From the NCBI RefSeq assembly GCF_013112245.1, contig NZ_WVRN01000002.1, positions 310,001-374,000 on the forward strand: a DNA stretch of 64,000 nucleotides. Direction: 5' to 3'. Each line of letters opens with the position of its first letter. Within the stretch, counting starts at the first letter, position 1. The translations under genes and the position numbers were made by a program. The notes under the pieces are model-generated. The model saw only the letters and a list, made by a program, of their open reading frames with translations. It was not told where the DNA came from and did not search any database. Positions 19,421-28,534 of the stretch are shown piece by piece. The stretch is from Ruegeria sp. HKCCD4315. Lineage in GTDB: Bacteria > Pseudomonadota > Alphaproteobacteria > Rhodobacterales > Rhodobacteraceae.

Positions 19421-22102
19421 ATGGCAACCCCGTATTACGTACCCGAAACCAACGTTCCGCTGCCGCCCAAAGGTGCCGAGGTCATCTCGACCGCCTGCGA
19501 TTACTGCATCGTGGCCTGTGGTTACAAAGTCTACCGCTGGCCCGTGACGGCCAAGCCCGGTGGCCCCACTGCGGACGAGAACGCATTTGGCGAAGATTTC
19601 CCGGTTGCACCCTTGGGTGCCTGGGTCGCGCCGAACCAGCACAATATCGTGCTGCACAAAGGTCAGCCGCACCACGTGGTGATCATTCCTGACAAGGACA
19701 CGCAATACGTCAACACCGACGGCGACAGTTCCTTGCGGGGCGGGTGTATCGCGCAGAAATGCTATAACCCGCAGACACCGACGCGGGACCGTCTGAAGAC
19801 CCCGCTGATGCGAATCTATGGCACATTGATGCCGGTTCCGTGGGATCTGGCGCTGGATGTGGCGGCTGAGGTGGGCAACCACGTCATCGCCAAACACGGC
19901 ACCAACGCATATGGCGTGAAAACCTTCAGCTATCAGTATATCGAGAACACCTATGCGATCTCGAAATACGCGCTGCGCCATATCAACACCGCCAACTTCA
20001 CTTTCCACGACACGCCGTCTGATGTGACCTCGACCCCCGGTTTCAGGGATGCGGGCTTTGACAACTTTGGCCCCTCCTATGAGGACTGGCGCGATGCGGA
20101 AACCCTGCTGGTCTGCGGCACTGATCCATATGAGACCAAGACTATCCTCTATACCCAGTGGATGATGAAGGGGATGCAGAACGGTCAGAAAGAGATCTAT
20201 CTGATCCCGCGCAGCTCGGCTGGTGTGGCCCATGCGGTCAAGATGGGTGGTCTGCATATCGACGTTCTGCCCGGTACCGACTTGCTGGTCGTCAACGCCA
20301 TTGCCCGTGTCATCGTGGAAAATGGCTGGGAAGACAGCGACTGGATCAAGAAATGGGTCAACAACAAATGGGAAAGCTCATCCGGCTTTGGTCAGGGCAC
20401 CCGGAACACGCCATGGCAGTGGCGGACAACCTGGGGCAAGTTCCAGACCAAGGGCTTTGAAGACTGGAAAGAGTGGCTTCTGTCGCAGGACGAATTCGCG
20501 CCTGAGACCGCTGCGGCCATGGCCGAGATCGACGTGCAGAAGATTTACACGGCCGCCGAATGGCTTGCTAAACCCAAGGATGACGGTTCGCGCCCGAAAA
20601 CATCGATCATGATCGAAAAAGGGTTCTATTGGTCCAACAATACCGGCAACACGCAGGCAATTTCTGCCCTGGGCATCATCTGTGGGTGTGGCGGACGTCC
20701 GGGTCAGGTCATTGGCCGGGCCGGTGGCCACCAGCGGGGCGGCGTGAAGGGCGGGAAATACCCGCGCAACAAATCGCCTGAGAAACTGCCGGGTCGTCGT
20801 CGCCGTGCCATGGATACTGACCGGTATCTGATCGCAGGCCATACCCGTATGGCCCACGTGATCGGCACCACCTGGATCCAATCCATGTGCGGTAGCCAGC
20901 AGCTGGCAGACAAGTTCGAAGAACTCACCGTTCGCAACCCGCACCAGATCGCCTCTTTCGACAAGCAAGAGATGATCGACACGTTGAAGGCCCGCGCCGA
21001 CAGCGGTGGCATGGTGGTGATCAACCAGGACATCTATCTGCAGGACCCGATCGGCAACCGCTATGCCGACATCGTGTTCCCCGCAGCGACCTGGGGTGAA
21101 GAGGACTTCCTGCGTGCAAACGGCGAGCGCCGTCTGCGTCTGTATCAAAAGTTCTATGATGCGCCCGGTTCAGCGAAACCTGACTGGTGGATTGTTGGGC
21201 AACTGGCGCAGCGGATGGGCTTTGACGGGTTCGATTGGCAGAACTCGAACGAGGTCGCGGAAGAGGCCGTGCGCTTTACCCGTGGGTCGCGCAAGGACTT
21301 CCACGCTGTTTACCGTTTGGCCAAGAAAGAAGGCAAAGGCCTGCACCAGAAGGTCCGTGAGTTCGGCACCGATGGTGTACAATGCCCGGTCATGCTGGAT
21401 GCCGATGGCGTCACGCTGATTGAAACCAAGCGCTTGCACGACACAACCCGCACGTTGCCCGATACCGGAGCGGCAGGTGCGGATGTGTTCAACAAAAAGC
21501 TGACGCATTTCAACAGCCAGACCGGCAAGTGCAACATCCAGAAATCGCCCTGGAACCTGTTCTCGGACTATTGGGAATGGCTCAGCCCGAACAAGGAAGA
21601 AGGCGAGCTTTGGGCCACCTCCGGTCGGATCAACGAGCGTTGGCAATCCGGTTTTGACGACCGCCGTCGCCCGTATATCGTGCAGCGCTGGCCGGAAAAC
21701 TGGGTCGAAATCCATCCCGACGATGCGGCTGAGCGCGGCATCGAAAGCGGCGACTATGTGATGGTGTATTCGGAACGGGTTCCGGGCAATAAACACACGC
21801 TGCTGGGTGTGGAAGGCGATGACTTCCAGTTCTCGAAGCTGATGGAGAACGGGCATATCGAACTGACCAAAGCGGCGATCACCGCCGTGGCCATGGTCAC
21901 GCCCGCCATCAAGAAAAGCGTGGTCTACATGGACTTCCTGCACATGCAGCAGCCCGCAAACGCGCTTGAGGGCCGGATCGTCGACTGGATCAGCGGCAAC
22001 TACAACTACAAGATGGGTGTTGCCAAAGTCCGCAAACTGGGGCCCAGCCCCTACAAAACGTCGTTCCGCACGATGTCCTTTGCACCGCGTGACATCGCCT
22101 GA
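19421..22102 (+). CDS. idrA: Molybdopterin oxidoreductase of the arsenite-oxidase family, probable iodate reductase catalytic subunit
   Basis: An 893-residue bis-MGD molybdoenzyme of the AioA/IdrA branch. The FeS motif is Cys26-x2-Cys29-x3-Cys33 with Ser104 (in SLRGG) at the fourth position, exactly as in AioA with its [3Fe-4S] cluster. Other AioA-like pieces are GRAGGHQRGG and MQQPANALEGRIVDW. It has no signal peptide and would be exported with IdrB. In the region of the AioA arsenite-site His (recalled as HATREMG) this protein reads PGFRDAG, so a key arsenite residue is absent. That and the paired di-haem peroxidases upstream favour iodate reduction over arsenite oxidation. No ars or aioXSR genes are present. 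Substrate specificity is inferred, not shown. Confidence 0.82.
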   Translation: MATPYYVPETNVPLPPKGAEVISTACDYCIVACGYKVYRWPVTAKPGGPTADENAFGEDFPVAPLGAWVAPNQHNIVLHKGQPHHVVIIPDKDTQYVNTDGDSSLRGGCIAQKCYNPQTPTRDRLKTPLMRIYGTLMPVPWDLALDVAAEVGNHVIAKHGTNAYGVKTFSYQYIENTYAISKYALRHINTANFTFHDTPSDVTSTPGFRDAGFDNFGPSYEDWRDAETLLVCGTDPYETKTILYTQWMMKGMQNGQKEIYLIPRSSAGVAHAVKMGGLHIDVLPGTDLLVVNAIARVIVENGWEDSDWIKKWVNNKWESSSGFGQGTRNTPWQWRTTWGKFQTKGFEDWKEWLLSQDEFAPETAAAMAEIDVQKIYTAAEWLAKPKDDGSRPKTSIMIEKGFYWSNNTGNTQAISALGIICGCGGRPGQVIGRAGGHQRGGVKGGKYPRNKSPEKLPGRRRRAMDTDRYLIAGHTRMAHVIGTTWIQSMCGSQQLADKFEELTVRNPHQIASFDKQEMIDTLKARADSGGMVVINQDIYLQDPIGNRYADIVFPAATWGEEDFLRANGERRLRLYQKFYDAPGSAKPDWWIVGQLAQRMGFDGFDWQNSNEVAEEAVRFTRGSRKDFHAVYRLAKKEGKGLHQKVREFGTDGVQCPVMLDADGVTLIETKRLHDTTRTLPDTGAAGADVFNKKLTHFNSQTGKCNIQKSPWNLFSDYWEWLSPNKEEGELWATSGRINERWQSGFDDRRRPYIVQRWPENWVEIHPDDAAERGIESGDYVMVYSERVPGNKHTLLGVEGDDFQFSKLMENGHIELTKAAITAVAMVTPAIKKSVVYMDFLHMQQPANALEGRIVDWISGNYNYKMGVAKVRKLGPSPYKTSFRTMSFAPRDIA

Positions 22103-22116
22103 TGACAGCATACCGG

Positions 22117-22206
22117 GGGGCGGACACCATGCCGCCCCTCTGGTTCGGTCCCACTGCAGAAGGGACCACCTGGAAGGCAGGTATCGGTTGGGAAACCTGC
22201 CTTCCA
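22117..22206 (+). terminator. Two consecutive hairpins between idrA and the HEAT-repeat gene
   Basis: Hairpin 1 pairs GGGGCGG (22117-22123) with CCGCCCC (22132-22138). Hairpin 2 is a perfect 12-bp stem, TGGAAGGCAGGT (22171-22182) with ACCTGCCTTCCA (22195-22206), around a 12-base loop. Neither has a U-tract, so they more likely protect the 3' end of the idr mRNA or attenuate readthrough than act as full terminators. They divide the structural genes from the accessory genes. Confidence 0.6.
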
Positions 22207-22243
22207 CTTCCCAACCTTCCCAACACAAACATGGCAGCTTGAT

Positions 22244-24448
22244 ATGAACATTCAGACCAATACCGCCCTGAGAGACGAGGCCACCGGCCTGTTTTCCGAA
22301 TATGCAAAATCCGAATATGACGTTATTCGCCTGCGCGCGATTCAGGCCCTGACCACCATAGGCGCCAGCAACAGCCTGGCCCTGATCGAAGCGCTGCTGG
22401 ACGACGATGAGGACGTCCGACAGGACGCCGCCCAAGCCTTAGGGGCATTGGGTGTGAAAGAAGCAGCCCCGCAATTGCTTGAAAACCTGATCCACGACCC
22501 GTGTGGTGAGGTCAAACTGGCCTGCGTTACCGCTCTGGCCGAGTTGAAGGCAGCGGATGCCGCGCCCTATCTGCGTACACTCGTAACCGGACGAGGCGAC
22601 GAGATCACGTGGGACGAAGACGAGCTGCATCAGGATGAGTGGGACGACTGGCTGGACACCCAAATCGCAGCCATCAAGGCGTTGGGCCAGATGGGGGATG
22701 CAGCCGCGATTGAACCCATTGTCGTAGCCTTGATGGACGAAGATGGGCAGGAGTTGGGCGATGTTGCCTGCGAGGCTTTGGGACGGATTGGCGTACCAGC
22801 CGTGCCAACTCTGGGCGTTTTCACACAGTCTTCAAACCGCCGCTTGCGCCACCGCGCCCTACGTACCCTGGCGACGATTGGTGGTGAAGAAGCCGAAGGT
22901 CTTCTGCGCAAGGCTTTGAATGATAAGGATGGCGCTGTTCGTCTGATTGCCTATGAGGCACTGATGCCCAACGATCCGGTTCTGGTCGAGCAGGCATTGA
23001 CGGACTCTGTGGAAGAAATTCGGATTGCCGCGCTCAATCAGTCCGGTTTGTCGGAACCCGAACTGCTGGATCGTATGATGCGTGACCCCGGCGCCAAGGT
23101 TCAAATGGCGCTGATCGATCGACTGGATCGTAGCCAGCCTATCGCGGATCAGGAAGACTTGCGCTGGCAAGTGCTGGACTTCCTTGCCACCGGTCAACAG
23201 CCCGAGGTCTCGGCGCAGGCGTTGGGCCTGTTGTCAGCTTTGGCGCCGACTTTGGTGGCGGATCGCCTGAATGCGCTTTTTTCTGTTGAAAGCGATGACC
23301 TCAAGGCTGAGCGCCTGCAATGGGCTATCGTGGATGCTCTTGCGACTTCGCCCCTGCGCGAAGCGGCTGAATGGTTGCAGCGTGCATGTCGCTCGCCCTT
23401 CCGGTCCGTTCGGCTCAAGGCTGTGGCGTCTCTTGCCTTGATCGTTACTGACATGGATCGCCCGCATGTAAATCAACAACAGGGACGCGAGTTGCTGTTG
23501 TCCTACGCATTGGCGCCTATGCCGGTTGCAATAGAAGAGGAAGAAAAAGACGCTCCGCTAACCGACATCGCCGCGTTGCAAGACGCGGGTCTTGATGTGT
23601 CAGAAGGCGGTGAGAATGGCCCGACATCCAGCCTCGGTGCGATCTTGGGTCATGATGCTATTGCTGCTGAAATGACACAAGAGGCCGCGGAAGACGACGT
23701 CCAGCCGCTTAGCCCGCGCGAACAAGCTCTGTTGGCCAAGGCGACCCGTCATCCCAAACGCCGTCGCGTGGCGTTGGACGACGATGCCGAGGCGTTAGAA
23801 AGGGAAACTCGCATGTCTGCCATCCGCCTGTTGGGCGAAATTCGCGGGATGCAGATCATGCTTGCTCAGATTGCCAAGGACCCCGAAACCGACATAGCAC
23901 AACACGCCTTTGCAGCGCTTGGCGTTTCAATTGTGCGCAACGGGCTAGAGCTGGGCGAAGCGCAACTGGTCGACCTGATCACTCAGGGGCTTTCGCACAC
24001 AGATTCCACCCTTTCACTGCAAGCGTTGAAATTGCTGCAAAAGGCCGATCTGCCACCGCAAGACGCGCTGAGAGGTAAGTTGCGGGCGATGATAAAAACC
24101 GGAGATACTGCCTTTCGTATCGACGCCATGCACGTCCTAACCCAATGGGATGGCACCCCGGACGTGGCGCGTAGCCTGCTGGATGACATCTCGGCCCCGG
24201 TACGGCAAGCAGCGATGCGTCTTTTGTCGGTGACAGCACCGGATCAGGCAGGCGCTGCCATTGTGCCGTTCCTTCTGGCCAACCCCGAGCAGCGAATCCT
24301 GACCTATGTCAAAGACGACGCCCCTGCGGTGATGTCCATTGGTCGCCAATTGCTGACCGAGTTGCGCGACGAAGACCACCGCGCCGAATGGCCGGTGATG
24401 ATAAGCGCGCTGGCCGATTTGTTGGGGGAACCTTCACGGGCGGCCTGA
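22244..24448 (+). CDS. Large HEAT-repeat protein of the idr operon
   Basis: A 734-residue cytoplasmic protein without signal peptide. It is built of alpha-helical HEAT / PBS-lyase-type repeats (for example VRQDAAQALGALG and VRLKAVASLALIV) over about residues 25-400 and 520-725, separated by an acidic, probably disordered stretch (about 425-500). Such solenoids bind other proteins or prosthetic groups, but no enzymatic motif is visible. Lying between the molybdoenzyme and a cupredoxin and MoeA, it is a good candidate for a dedicated chaperone or assembly platform for the Mo/Rieske/haem enzymes. I know of no described function for this gene in iodate reduction. Downstream genes are tightly coupled (14 bases to the next ATG). 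Confidence 0.8.
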   Translation: MNIQTNTALRDEATGLFSEYAKSEYDVIRLRAIQALTTIGASNSLALIEALLDDDEDVRQDAAQALGALGVKEAAPQLLENLIHDPCGEVKLACVTALAELKAADAAPYLRTLVTGRGDEITWDEDELHQDEWDDWLDTQIAAIKALGQMGDAAAIEPIVVALMDEDGQELGDVACEALGRIGVPAVPTLGVFTQSSNRRLRHRALRTLATIGGEEAEGLLRKALNDKDGAVRLIAYEALMPNDPVLVEQALTDSVEEIRIAALNQSGLSEPELLDRMMRDPGAKVQMALIDRLDRSQPIADQEDLRWQVLDFLATGQQPEVSAQALGLLSALAPTLVADRLNALFSVESDDLKAERLQWAIVDALATSPLREAAEWLQRACRSPFRSVRLKAVASLALIVTDMDRPHVNQQQGRELLLSYALAPMPVAIEEEEKDAPLTDIAALQDAGLDVSEGGENGPTSSLGAILGHDAIAAEMTQEAAEDDVQPLSPREQALLAKATRHPKRRRVALDDDAEALERETRMSAIRLLGEIRGMQIMLAQIAKDPETDIAQHAFAALGVSIVRNGLELGEAQLVDLITQGLSHTDSTLSLQALKLLQKADLPPQDALRGKLRAMIKTGDTAFRIDAMHVLTQWDGTPDVARSLLDDISAPVRQAAMRLLSVTAPDQAGAAIVPFLLANPEQRILTYVKDDAPAVMSIGRQLLTELRDEDHRAEWPVMISALADLLGEPSRAA

Positions 24449-24462
24449 ACCCGGAGGGACAG

Positions 24463-24942
24463 ATGACACTTTCGCTGAAACCATGTGCAGCGATATTGGC
24501 ATTGGCATTTGCTCCTGTCGCGCAGGCCGAGGATGTTCCCGAGGTTGCCGTTGTGCATCAGATCATCGATTTGAACGCCGATACCCCGGCGCATACCTTT
24601 CGGTTTGAGCCGAACCTGTTGCGTGTACCCGCCGGTGCAACCGTGCGTTTCAAGGGGTCGACCGGGCGTCACACGGTAACGTCGATTATCCGAATGATCC
24701 CCGTCGGAGCCCGTAGTTTCGAGATCAGGGGCAAGCCCGAGATGGACCTGACCTTCGAGAAAGAGGGCGTCTATGGTATTCGCTGCCGCGTGCATGGCCG
24801 ACACGGAATGGTGATGCTGCTGGTTGTTGGCGATCCCAACTCGAACCTGGAAGAAGCGCGCGCCTATCTGCCCAAGCTCGGTGAGGCTGAGCAGGCTGGA
24901 TTTGAAGCGCTGTTCGAACAATTGGAGAACCAAAATGGCTGA
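24463..24942 (+). CDS. Periplasmic pseudoazurin-like cupredoxin
   Basis: A 159-residue protein with a Sec signal peptide (hydrophobic segment from about residue 8, cleavage near AQAED) and one plastocyanin-like domain. The type 1 copper ligands are visible: His70 in GRHTV, then Cys108, His111 and Met116 in CRVHGRHGM, with the C-x2-H-x4-M spacing of pseudoazurin. It should be a small blue-copper electron carrier, here a likely electron donor to IdrAB or to the two peroxidases. ATG 24463 is preceded by GGAGG at 6 bases. An upstream ATG at 24388 would add a non-signal leader. After the copper loop there is a C-terminal helical extension of about 35 residues not found in standard pseudoazurin. 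Confidence 0.85.
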   Translation: MTLSLKPCAAILALAFAPVAQAEDVPEVAVVHQIIDLNADTPAHTFRFEPNLLRVPAGATVRFKGSTGRHTVTSIIRMIPVGARSFEIRGKPEMDLTFEKEGVYGIRCRVHGRHGMVMLLVVGDPNSNLEEARAYLPKLGEAEQAGFEALFEQLENQNG

Positions 24943-26179
24943 TGGATGCGCTTGTGACCGCCACGCTCATATGTACCTGTCCGTCGAGCAGGCACTGAAT
25001 CGCGGCTTGGCCGTCTCTGATCCGTTGACCGACACGGAAACATTACCGTTGATCCAAGCGATCGGACGGGTGCTGGCAGAGGACTGCACCAGCAAGGTCG
25101 ACATGCCAGCCTTCGATAATTCGGCAATGGACGGCTATGCGGTTCGGACTCATGATCTGGGCGACGGTCCGCTGTTCGATTTGCCGGTTGGCGGGCGCAT
25201 TGCAGCGGGAGACAGCGGTGCGCATTCGGCCCCGCTGGGCAGTGCCCTGCGTATCTTCACCGGCGCGCCGGTTCCAAGCGATTTCGACGCGGTGTTGATG
25301 CAGGAAGATTGCGACGTCACAGAGAACGGCATCCGGTTCGCCCGCCGGCCGAAACCGGGGCAGCATATCCGCAGGGTGGGCGAAGATCTGAAGGCAGGCG
25401 CCCCGATCCTGCGTCGGGGATGCGAGATTACTGCACGAGAAGCCGCAGCCCTGGCCTCTGCCGGGTATGGTGCGGTGAATGTGGTGCGCAAGCTGAAGGT
25501 TACGATCTTTTCAACGGGAAGCGAGTTGAAACAGCCGGGTGACGATCTCGGGCCTGGTCAGATCTACAACTCGAACCGCTATATGCTACGGGCGTTGTTG
25601 GACAAGCCCTGGATCGATTTGACCGATAAGGGCCCGGTCGAAGATGACCCGGCCTTGTTGGAGCAGGTTTTGCGTGATGCGTGTGAGACATCTGATCTGA
25701 TCATCACGACCGGCGGTGTTTCGGTTGGGGATGAAGACCACATGCCACGCTTGTTTGAGGCGATCGGCGGCCGGACCGAAGTGATGAAGGTTGCGATGAA
25801 GCCCGGCAAACCGATCATGTTCGGACGGCGCGGGGATGCTCTTTATGTCGGGTTGCCAGGCAATCCAGTGTCGGCCTATGTGACCTGGCAAATTATCGGA
25901 TCGCAAATGATGGCAAGACGAGCCGGATTGCATCGCGCACCTCAAGTGCCGGAACAAGCGGTTCTGGCGGAACCGCTGCAACGCCGCGCTGGCCGGCAAG
26001 AATACCGACCGGTCCAGATCGAAGGCTTTTCGGCAGATGGCGCGCCGCGCCTGCGGCTGATGGCCCCGTCCTATAGCGGGCGGGTCGCGTTGCTGGCGCA
26101 GGCCGACGGCTTGGCGGTCATCCCGGCCGAAACCGAAACAATGTCCCCAGGGCAGGGGCTGGGCTTTCTAAGGTTCTGA
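24935..26179 (+). CDS. moeA: MoeA-family molybdopterin molybdenumtransferase
   Basis: A 414-residue MoeA-family protein, which inserts molybdate into adenylylated molybdopterin. Motifs: MPAFDNSAMDGYAV, TTGGVSVGDEDHM and GLPGNPVSAYV. It overlaps the cupredoxin gene by 8 bases, so it is translationally coupled within the idr operon and probably serves the IdrA cofactor specifically. The N terminus is unusual: Cys5, Cys7, His10 and His12 in MADGCACDRHAHM form a CxC-x2-HxH pattern before the normal MoeA start (YLSVEQAL). A similar CxC cluster begins the IdrB signal peptide. The TGA overlaps a downstream ATG by one base. Confidence 0.92.
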   Translation: MADGCACDRHAHMYLSVEQALNRGLAVSDPLTDTETLPLIQAIGRVLAEDCTSKVDMPAFDNSAMDGYAVRTHDLGDGPLFDLPVGGRIAAGDSGAHSAPLGSALRIFTGAPVPSDFDAVLMQEDCDVTENGIRFARRPKPGQHIRRVGEDLKAGAPILRRGCEITAREAAALASAGYGAVNVVRKLKVTIFSTGSELKQPGDDLGPGQIYNSNRYMLRALLDKPWIDLTDKGPVEDDPALLEQVLRDACETSDLIITTGGVSVGDEDHMPRLFEAIGGRTEVMKVAMKPGKPIMFGRRGDALYVGLPGNPVSAYVTWQIIGSQMMARRAGLHRAPQVPEQAVLAEPLQRRAGRQEYRPVQIEGFSADGAPRLRLMAPSYSGRVALLAQADGLAVIPAETETMSPGQGLGFLRF

Positions 26180-26286
26180 TGTCGCACGTTATGCTGAAAA
26201 CTGTTACCGCTCGCGGCTTGCACGATCCAAGCGCGCGCGGTTACAACAGGTCTGCGCCAGCCAGTAACGCCCGCCCGGAAACCCTT

Positions 26287-27018
26287 ATGGTCAAAGAACA
26301 TATTCTTGTTGTTGATGATGATCCACAGATCACCTCGTTCTTGCAGAGGTATCTTGAGAAACAGGGTTGCCAGGTCACATGCGCGGCGGACGGCACTGCA
26401 ATGGATGCGGTTCTGGCCCATGGGGGCGTGGATCTGATCCTGCTGGATATCGGCTTGCCGGGGCGCAATGGCTTTGACATTACGCGTGAGCTTCGCGTTG
26501 AATCCAATATCCCGATTATCGTTTTGTCGGGCCGCGATGACATATTTGATCGGGTTGTCGGCCTGGAATTCGGGGCCGACGATTACATCACCAAACCCTT
26601 TGAAGCACGTGAGGTTCTGGCGCGTATCAGAACCGTACTGCGCAGAAGCCGAACTGAAGAGAGCGCAACCTCTGAAAACGGGTCTGAATCTGCGCTAATC
26701 ACATTCGGTAATTGGGTTTTGAACCCTCATGAACGGACGCTGACCTCCAAAGATAGTGGACAGCAAACGCCCCTGACAACGACTGAGTTTGACGTATTGC
26801 AAGCTTTTGTCACAAGCCCGCATATGGTTTTTTCACGCGATCAGTTGCTGGACAAGGCGCGGGGGCGCGAGACCGTAGTCGGCGACCGCACAATTGACGT
26901 CCACGTATTACGGCTTCGCAAAAAAATCGAACCCGACCCGACCCAGCCGACTTTTATCAAGACGGTTCATGGAATCGGATACTGTTTCGCCGCAAACGTG
27001 CGGAAATCCGGAGTTTGA
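26287..27018 (+). CDS. OmpR-family response regulator
   Basis: A 243-residue regulator with an N-terminal receiver (EHILVVDDD, phospho-acceptor Asp in LILLDIGLPG, Lys in DYITKPFE) and a C-terminal OmpR/PhoB winged helix (VVGDRTIDVHVLRLRKKIE). ATG 26287 places the receiver at the N terminus, as usual. An earlier ATG at 26179 overlaps the moeA stop and would add 36 residues of unusual composition, so it is an alternative if translation is coupled. It closes the accessory block of the idr operon. It is the only orphan regulator near the hybrid kinase at 14155, and the 10-bp repeats at 16398-16432 suit an OmpR-type dimer. Confidence 0.88.
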   Translation: MVKEHILVVDDDPQITSFLQRYLEKQGCQVTCAADGTAMDAVLAHGGVDLILLDIGLPGRNGFDITRELRVESNIPIIVLSGRDDIFDRVVGLEFGADDYITKPFEAREVLARIRTVLRRSRTEESATSENGSESALITFGNWVLNPHERTLTSKDSGQQTPLTTTEFDVLQAFVTSPHMVFSRDQLLDKARGRETVVGDRTIDVHVLRLRKKIEPDPTQPTFIKTVHGIGYCFAANVRKSGV

Positions 27019-27271
27019 ATCGTAAAGCCGGTCAGGCAAACGATCCGCTAAGCGTTATCTGGGGCATGAACGGTTTGGTAGATTTTCAACTCGATAGTTT
27101 CCCGCTTCTGAGAAAAACAAAAGGCTTCTTGCATTCACATCTCATCAGAACAGTCACATACTCGTCTGCAATTTGTCGCTCTTGTTAAAGTGCATGACGG
27201 AATAAGCACTGACGCGGCCATTCGCCTGCCTCAATATGCGCCGGTGCACAGACAGTTAGGAACACATCCAG
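27019..27271. promoter_or_regulatory. Promoter region of the soxBDAG operon
   Basis: A 253-bp gene-free stretch between the OmpR-type regulator and soxB, AT-richer than both. No hairpin with a U-tract follows the regulator stop clearly, and no standard -35/-10 pair or riboswitch core was recognised by eye. It should contain the end of the idr accessory transcript and the start of the sox transcript. Confidence 0.35.
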
Positions 27272-28522
27272 ATGCGGTATTCGGCTCTCGCTATTTTGCG
27301 ACAGGTTCTGAATGGTCACAGGGGTTGGGGCCCCGCGTGGCGAGATCCCGAGCCGCAATCAGACTATGATTTCATCGTTATCGGCGGTGGCGGTCACGGT
27401 CTGGCAACTGCCTACTATTTGGCGAAAGAGCATGGTGCAGCCAGAATCGCAGTCCTGGAAAAAGGTTGGATCGGTGGTGGTAACGTCGGTCGGAACACAA
27501 CGATCATCCGGGCCAACTATCTGCTGGACGGCAACCAGCCGTTTTATGAGCTCTCACTCAAGCTATGGGAAAACCTTGAACAGGACCTGAACTATAACGC
27601 TATGGTCAGCCAACGCGGTATTCTTAACCTTTGTCACACGGATTCGCAGCGCGACGCTTACCGTCGTCGGGGCAACGCGATGATGTTCACTGACTCCGGC
27701 GCCGAACTCCTGGATGCAGAGGGCGTGCGCGCGATGTATCCCTTCCTGAATTTTGACAACGCGCGGTTCCCGATCCTTGGCGGTTTGCTGCATCGGCGTG
27801 GTGGCACGGCGCGACATGACGGGGTGGCCTGGGGCTATGCACGCGCGGCGGACCAGCGGGGCGTCGACATCATTCAGAACTGTGAAGTCACCGGGTTTCG
27901 TATCGAAAACGGCAAAGTTCTGGGTGTTGAAACCACCCGAGGTTACATCGGAGCCAAAAAGGTGGGCGTTGCTGTTGCAGGTTCGTCTGGTCGCGTGATG
28001 GGGCAGGCGGGAATGCGTCTGCCTATCGAAAGTCATGTTTTGCAGGCTTTTGTGTCTGAAGGTCTAAAGCCTGTTTTGGACGGTGTAATCACCTATGGGG
28101 CCGGGCATTTTTACATCAGCCAGTCCGACAAAGGCGGGCTGGTGTTTGGTGGCGATATCGACGGCTACAACACCTATGCCCAAAGGGGCAATTTGCCGGT
28201 GGTAGAGGATGTTGTTGAAGGGGGCATGGCTGTCATGCCGATGATTGGCCGAACGCGCCTGCTTCGGATGTGGGGCGGTGTGATGGACATGTCGATGGAC
28301 GGATCACCCTTTATCGATCACACGGGCATCGAGGGCCTCTATTTCAATGGGGGATGGTGCTACGGCGGCTTCAAGGCGACCCCCGCTTCGGGCTTTTGCT
28401 TTGCGCATCTGATGGCCACTGATCGCCCGCATGAGGTCGCCACCGGATATCGCCTCGACCGCTTCAAAACCGGTCGGATGATTGACGAAAGAGGCGCGGG
28501 CGCGCAACCGAATCTGCACTGA
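27272..28522 (+). CDS. soxB: Sarcosine oxidase beta subunit family protein
   Basis: A 416-residue flavoprotein with the FAD-binding motif VIGGGGHGLATAYYLAKEHG near residue 37. The covalent-FMN histidine region is retained as RRGGTARHDGVAWGYARAA. Heterotetrameric sarcosine oxidase demethylates sarcosine to glycine with O2, giving H2O2 and, with tetrahydrofolate, methylene-THF. It is first in the order soxB-D-A-G. The delta subunit lacks its zinc ligands, so the complex may be a paralogue with another N-methyl amino acid as substrate. A BCCT transporter follows the operon and fits a glycine betaine-derived methylamine source. Confidence 0.92.
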   Translation: MRYSALAILRQVLNGHRGWGPAWRDPEPQSDYDFIVIGGGGHGLATAYYLAKEHGAARIAVLEKGWIGGGNVGRNTTIIRANYLLDGNQPFYELSLKLWENLEQDLNYNAMVSQRGILNLCHTDSQRDAYRRRGNAMMFTDSGAELLDAEGVRAMYPFLNFDNARFPILGGLLHRRGGTARHDGVAWGYARAADQRGVDIIQNCEVTGFRIENGKVLGVETTRGYIGAKKVGVAVAGSSGRVMGQAGMRLPIESHVLQAFVSEGLKPVLDGVITYGAGHFYISQSDKGGLVFGGDIDGYNTYAQRGNLPVVEDVVEGGMAVMPMIGRTRLLRMWGGVMDMSMDGSPFIDHTGIEGLYFNGGWCYGGFKATPASGFCFAHLMATDRPHEVATGYRLDRFKTGRMIDERGAGAQPNLH

Positions 28523-28534
28523 GGAAGCCAGGAC

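Noticed and set aside
19421..22102. Reading the Mo/Rieske pair as a classical arsenite oxidase (aioBA).
   Set aside because: The FeS pattern agrees, but there are no arsenic genes or aioXSR, two di-haem peroxidases lie upstream, and the arsenite-site His region is altered. Iodate reductase fits better, though the final proof needs a tree or assay.
21170..22435. Minus-strand frame of 421 codons across the end of idrA and the double hairpin.
   Set aside because: Shadow of idrA with no domain signature.
26179..26286. N-terminal extension of the OmpR-type regulator starting at the ATG that overlaps moeA.
   Set aside because: The 36 extra residues resemble no receiver N terminus. The ATG at 26287 gives the family start. 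Kept only as an alternative.
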